From Poa pratensis (taxonomy: Eukaryota > Streptophyta > Magnoliopsida > Poales > Poaceae): a stretch of DNA of 64,000 bases. Below are positions 59,840-64,000 of this stretch, piece after piece. Every line of letters begins with the position of its first letter. Position 1 is the stretch's first letter. The stretch lies in the NCBI GenBank assembly GCA_947311845.1, contig CAMZMU010000117.1, positions 72,945,444 to 73,009,443 on the forward strand, read 5' to 3'. The position numbers and the translations under genes are program-made. The notes under the pieces were generated by a model. It searched no databases and was not told the origin of the DNA. It worked only from the letters and a program-made list of their open reading frames with translations.

Positions 59840-60618
59840 ATTATCGACAGGGTTCTGGTAATGGCCCTGTGGGGTGTGAAACCTCCTTGGTTGTTGCTGG
59901 GTCTCTTGATTTGTTGGTACCCTTCCTTCCGCAGTCGTCTGGATTCCCGTCCCGCGGCTGGAGTGAGCGGGATTTCCACTGTTGGTTGAGTCGCGCGCAG
60001 CTGTGTTTGCGGGTCAACCTGTTGTTGAGTCGCAGCCAGCGCGGCTACTCTCTGCCGCTCCTGTTGGATTCCTTGGTTTATCTGATCGAGCCTGCGGCGC
60101 TCTTCTTCCATCCTTCGAACCTCATACAGGAGCTCGGCCCTGGCGGCCTCAATTTCTGTTGCACGGAGGGCGGCGTTCGTGGCTGACACAGGGACAAGAA
60201 GTGGGTTGCTTGGGGGTGCCGATGCCTCGGTTTCTCCAGCAGTTCCTGATGCACCTGCTCCTCCGGCCATGTAAACCGCGACTTGTGCCATCTCTTGATC
60301 TGGTGATGATGTGATTTCTGGTGGGTAACCCCAGCAACTTTCTTCAAAGGCAGGTATGATGGACCCAAACTCTTGCGAGTCCATGCTTTCCACGGATTCT
60401 TCCCCGTCATCGGCGACTTCTTCTACTGAATCGCCTTCCTGGACCGATCTAACGGACCTGCCACCGATGAAGCCGACGAAGACGTTGATGGATCCGAACG
60501 GGATGACGTGGCCGGTCTCCAAATAATCTGCTTCCGGCCCCCAGCTTGAATCGTCGATGAGGGGTGTGCCATTGACCGTGATGATACGGCCAACAACAAG
60601 ATCTTCAGCTCCCTTCAT
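59815..60618 (-). pseudogene. Gypsy Gag, N-terminal part
   Basis: ATG at 60618 lies about 55 bp inside the LTR; the frame runs 268 codons. It has a GGRSVRS patch, an acidic region, and a coiled-coil-like RRMEEERRRLDQINQGIQQE stretch. It moves out of frame near 59880, where HYQNPVDNMYAAAN is readable in the next frame and leads into the main Gag frame, so one small indel separates the two. Confidence 0.7.
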
Positions 60619-60673
60619 GGATCCTGCGCGGAACGTGACGCTCTTGACCGCAGGCCCCACGGTGGGCGCCAAC

Positions 60674-61187
60674 TGTCGTGGGTTTGTCACGTCAGGTGTC
60701 ATAGATGACTTCGTAGGTGTGGGATTATGCGAGTCAAGCATCTCCGAGCTTGGGATCGCAGGAACAAAGATCAACACAGATTTACCCAGGTTCGGCCCCC
60801 TCAATGTGAGGTAAAAGACCTACTTCCTGCCTACCCTAGATTGGTATTGATATGATAATCGAGGTGTTACAATGGAGGCGATCCGATCTGGTACTCGCCG
60901 TATGAGCTAGGGTTTGGGGCTTGATAGCTTGACCCGCTCTAAGTCCTGCGAGTCCTCTTTATATACACAGAGGCTCGCTAGGTTACAAAAGGAAACTTCC
61001 CATAAGGAATACATCCACAGAGGCCTACTCGGAGACTACTTGGTCTTCACGTCCTCCGGGATTTGTCTTCTAGATCTTTCTCCTTATGGCGGTTCAATAT
61101 TGGGCTTTTCCCAAGTGGGCCTTCATCCGTGCGAGTAAGTTAAGTCGCACTGGGCCGCGGGTTAATCCAGAAAGTATTCCCCCGACA
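60674..61187 (-). repeat. Gypsy 5' LTR (514 bp)
   Basis: The upstream LTR in the element's minus-strand orientation. On the minus strand it is followed by the primer site GTTGGCGCCCACCGTGGGG (about 60655-60673). Confidence 0.92.
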
Positions 61188-61192
61188 GTATG

Positions 61193-62131
61193 TCCGTACC
61201 CCTTCTTCCCAGGCAAGCAACAAATCATCGAACAGCGGCTCCATGTACACAGTCATATTCTTCCCCGGATATTCAGGCCCTGGAATAATCAGCGACAAGA
61301 ACATGTTTTGTCGTTGCATGACGACGCCGGGGGGAAGATTCAACGGAATGACAAACATCGGCCAACAACTATAGTTGTGCGAAGACATACCATATGGGTT
61401 GAACCCATCTGTTGATAAGGCAACTGCTACACTCCTGTTATTGCCGGCTTTTACGGGATACTTCTTAATGAAATGCTGCCATGCATCACCATCAGACGGA
61501 TGTACCATCTTCTCAGGACGATACCTTTTCCCATCTATCGGCCATCTCATTTGTTGGGCAGACTCGTTGGTCATAAAAAGTCGTTGGATCCTCGGTATGA
61601 ATGGAAGATACCGAAGGATCTTTTTGGCTACTGTGAGCTGCGTCTTCTGACCCTCACCGTTGTCGACCTCCATATACCTAGAGGACTTGCACTTGATACA
61701 GTAATTTTCATTGATGTGTTCTGTCCTAAATAACATACAGCCCTTTGGACAAGCATCTATCGGCGTATAATCCATCTTAAGTGATTTGAGGATTTTCTTC
61801 GACTCGTACATGTTCTTTGGCAGAATATGTGACTCCGGTAGAAGAGAGGCAATGACATGCAGGAATGCATCAAAGCAATTAATGCTTACATGATACTGGG
61901 ACTTGACAGCCATTAGGCGACTTATGGAATCAAGTTGAGAAACTTTGGTATGGGCGTGGAGGGTTTTTTGCGAGGCAAACAAGGTATCATAGAACTCCTT
62001 TGTGCTCTTTTCCCCCTCCCCATCTGCATCTTCAGTTGGAATTTCAGGTGCACGTGCATTAGCGAATTGATCTAGCATTCTATCAGCCCCAGTATCAAAA
62101 GCTGTTGATGCCTCCTCGGTGCGCTGTCGCG
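61193..62131 (-). pseudogene. TNP2 transposase, N-terminal part
   Basis: A frame of over 300 codons with SQYHVSINCFDAFLHVIASL, a YESKKILKSLKMDYTPIDAC segment with CPKGCMLF, YCIKCKSSRYME, LPFIPRIQRLFM, MRWPIDGKRYR, ALSTDGFNPYG, YSCWPMFVIPLNLPP and MTVYMEPLFDDLLLAWEEGV. These are the hallmark blocks of the TNP2 (Transposase_21) N-terminal half, including the cysteine pairs. The frame runs into the Gypsy LTR at 61187; across the GTATG duplication it is in phase with the C-terminal part at 53060. The 5' end is cut by the LTR element at 62132. Confidence 0.88.
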
Positions 62132-63631
62132 TGATACGTCCAAACCGTATCTATAATTTTTGATTGTTTCATGCCATTTTTATGCTTTTAGCACTTGTTT
62201 TATATTAAGTTTATTATTTATTTGGACTATAACCTACTAATAGTTGCAAAAGTGCACAATGTTCTTGTTTTACTCTTTGATGTGTAGAAATTATCAAGAA
62301 TACAAGAGGAAACCTTGTTGGAGTCGAATTGGGACTTTCCTGAAATCTGTCTGAGAACTTTTTACGAAGATTTCCAGTTTGACCCTCGAAGATGACGTTA
62401 TAAGGAGACCTGGCTTTTACGAAAGTTGTCACAATTTTCCATACGAAGATTTTAAGCCCGAGATCAGCCCAATCGGAGTTCGGACGCGGCCTGTAGGCCC
62501 GTTTTGGTGGAACCCTAAAAGGGGGTGACGGAAATCCGAGAAGATATATAAAGGGAAGAAACCTAATTCGTGGAGGACTCCTCCACCCACGAATTTCAGC
62601 CACCAAAAGCCACGTTTTTGCCTCCCCCATGGATCCCATCTCCATGGGGGAGGGCTCCCAAGAAGCCATGAAGGAGGGAGGCTAAGGGGTGGCGCTCCCC
62701 AAGCTTGCCGGCGGCGGGGAAAGGAGTTCCCCGCACCGCCGCGCCGCCGCCGCCCTGCGCTGCCGCGCTGCCCCTCTCCGCCGTCTTCACCGCCATCTCC
62801 ACCACCATCTCCTCCTTGTATTCAGTGGTTCATCCTCCCACAAACCTCTGTACCGTCCTATGTAAACATGGTGTTTGATGCTATAATATTTATCCTATGA
62901 TTTACATCATGTTTCCGTAGTTTATTTGTCTTTTGATTGCTTAATTGAATGCATGAGGTTCATTAGAGTTGTATGTCTATATGGTGCTGTCCTTTGGTGT
63001 CCATTATATTTGTGCGCGCATGGATCAAACACCCTAGGGTTGGTAGTATTTGTAACGAAGCGGGGGAAGTTCTGTCGGAGTGACAGAAACCTGAGAACGC
63101 GAACCGATTAGTTGCACGTATGGGAGTAAGAGGACCTTGAACTTAAGGCTATGGTTGGGGAAACCTTAATGCATTATTAGTATTTGCGGATGCCTGCTAA
63201 CAATCCAATCATATAGTACTTGTAATCCCAAGTAGTGGAGTGCATGTATATTTAGCCTCTCCCACATAGAAAACTGCATCGAAGACAATGAACCAAGTAC
63301 CTTCACTAATTAATCTTGGACAAAGCCACCACAATTACCACCACTTTTCCACACTCATGGTACTGTTAGTATATGGTTACTTAGTATACTTTATTGCTGC
63401 AGCACTAACATTTACTTTCTTGCATTTATTATCTCGCAAAGCTATCTCTCATACCCGTATTATAGTCTAGTATTATTTCCTAGATAAAGTAAACGTTTAG
63501 TGTGCGTAGAGTTGTATCAGTGGTTGATAGAACTTGAGAGAATACTAATCCTACCTTTAGCTCCTCGTTGGGTTCGACACTCTTACTTATCGAAAAGGCT
63601 GCACGCGATCCCCTATACTTGTGGGTTATCA
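62132..63631 (+). repeat. 5' LTR of the right-hand element (1500 bp)
   Basis: TGATACGTCCAAACCGTATC at the start, related to but clearly different from the LTR at 34341. A TATA-like GATATATAAAGG at about 62542-62553 marks the likely promoter. The segment 62620-62800 is GC-rich. Confidence 0.85.
62620..62652. other. Perfect 13-bp inverted repeat in the LTR
   Basis: Arms CCTCCCCCATGGA (62620-62632) and TCCATGGGGGAGG (62640-62652) around a 7-base loop. It lies 70-100 bp after the TATA-like site, so it should be in the 5' leader of the element's RNA. Confidence 0.9.
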
Positions 63632-64000
63632 AGACCTTTTCTGGCGCCGTTGCCGGGGAGCCATAGCGTAGGTTAATGTTCTTGTGTGCACTTGTTTGCT
63701 TTATCTCTAAGTAGTTTTTATTTTCAGTATCAAGTTGTTCTTTATCTTACTATGGATAGGGAATGCGAATTACAAAAAAAATTAGGTGTAGTTGTTATCT
63801 AAAAACGTTTTCAAAAAGAAAAGTGATTGGAAAGATGAGTAATGGTTAAATGGGGGTCGACCTTGAACACTTGTGTTCATGCCTATGAAACCAAAACAAA
63901 TCTTTACATGGAAGCTTTTCATTAAAAACATGTAAATATTGTAAATATTGTGTATATACCTCTGTACATAAAAATAAAATGCTAATTATAGTCTTTAGTT

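Larger units (their letters stand above)
53066..61187 (-). mobile_element. Gypsy LTR retrotransposon inside TNP2
   Basis: LTRs 53066-53578 and 60674-61187 (TGTCGTGGG...CCCCGACA) are flanked by GTATG (53061-53065 and 61188-61192). Read on the minus strand, the primer site GTTGGCGCCCACCGTGGGG follows the LTR, and a purine tract GCTTGGGGGCTAA precedes the other LTR. Order gag, protease, reverse transcriptase, RNase H, integrase defines Ty3/Gypsy; no chromodomain is seen. The LTRs differ at about six or seven places by eye (about 99% identity), so insertion is recent, yet the coding region has several frame breaks. Confidence 0.93.
46853..64000 (-). mobile_element. CACTA (En/Spm) transposon, one end in the window
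   Basis: The end at 46853 reads CACTACTAGAAAATCGCG and is followed by dense subterminal motifs, a TNP1-like gene and a TNP2 transposase, both on the minus strand. The other terminus lies beyond the window, because the transposase is still in progress at 62131 where a further LTR element interrupts it. Two LTR elements are nested inside (53066-61187 and from 62132). The transposase is broken, so it is not autonomous now. Confidence 0.85.
62132..64000 (+). mobile_element. LTR retrotransposon, 5' part (continues past window)
   Basis: The 5' LTR at 62132-63631 (1500 bp) starts TGATACGTCC and ends TTATCA. Ten bases later is the primer site TGGCGCCGTTGCCGGGGA (63642-63659), the same primer and spacing as the element at 34341. 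The next 340 bp of interior is AT-rich; a short frame from an ATG near 63752 (MDRECELQ) stops within 20 codons. The rest, including the second LTR, lies outside. It interrupts the CACTA transposase. Confidence 0.82.

Overview
This window is nuclear DNA from a grass, most probably a cool-season (Pooideae) species with a Triticeae-like repeat content. The evidence is intron-split plant genes, Stowaway MITEs with CTCCCTCCG ends and TA duplications, LTR elements that begin TGATACGTC and prime from TGGCGCCGTTGCCGGGG, GC-rich retroposons and a large CACTA transposon. No rRNA, tRNA gene, CRISPR array or organellar sequence is visible.

Left and centre (1-29.9 kb) is the genic part. It holds three recognisable plant genes, two of them broken. 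A single-exon dynamin-related GTPase (DRP4/Mx type, minus strand, 8656-10655) carries an 8-bp near-duplication that shifts the frame. A 14-coding-exon uridine kinase-like / UPRT-domain gene (plus strand, 14166-21865) is complete apart from a 7-bp insertion inside the ATP-binding P-loop that creates a stop. A two-exon gene of unknown function (minus strand, 23868-26176) is open. Around them are two Helitron 3' ends (one 18 bp past the dynamin stop codon, one inside a uridine-kinase intron), two Stowaways, a tRNA-derived SINE, a LINE fragment, a decayed PIF/Harbinger-like relic and several local duplications. The remaining AT-rich stretches look like introns or Helitron filler, and I see no intact gene in them.

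The right side (29.9-64 kb) is a nest of transposons. A decayed Copia element (29917-42413, duplication AAAGA) has its reverse-transcriptase region split by a non-autonomous LTR element (34341-40988, duplication ATGAT) that carries an unrecognised 235-residue frame. Two members of a GC-rich poly(A) retroposon family follow (44078-45069, 45841-46615); a third is at 752-1767. From 46853 to beyond the window end lies a CACTA transposon with about thirty TTCGCCG(A/G)G subterminal motifs, a TNP1-like gene and a TNP2 transposase. The transposase is split by a Gypsy element (53066-61187, duplication GTATG), and the CACTA is hit again by another LTR element starting at 62132.

The most unusual signal is in the Gypsy element between integrase and LTR: six 40-bp tandem units, each a hairpin with a constant loop and stems that vary by paired, mostly compensating changes. 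The GC-rich retroposon family and the small insertions that break both conserved genes are the next most interesting points.
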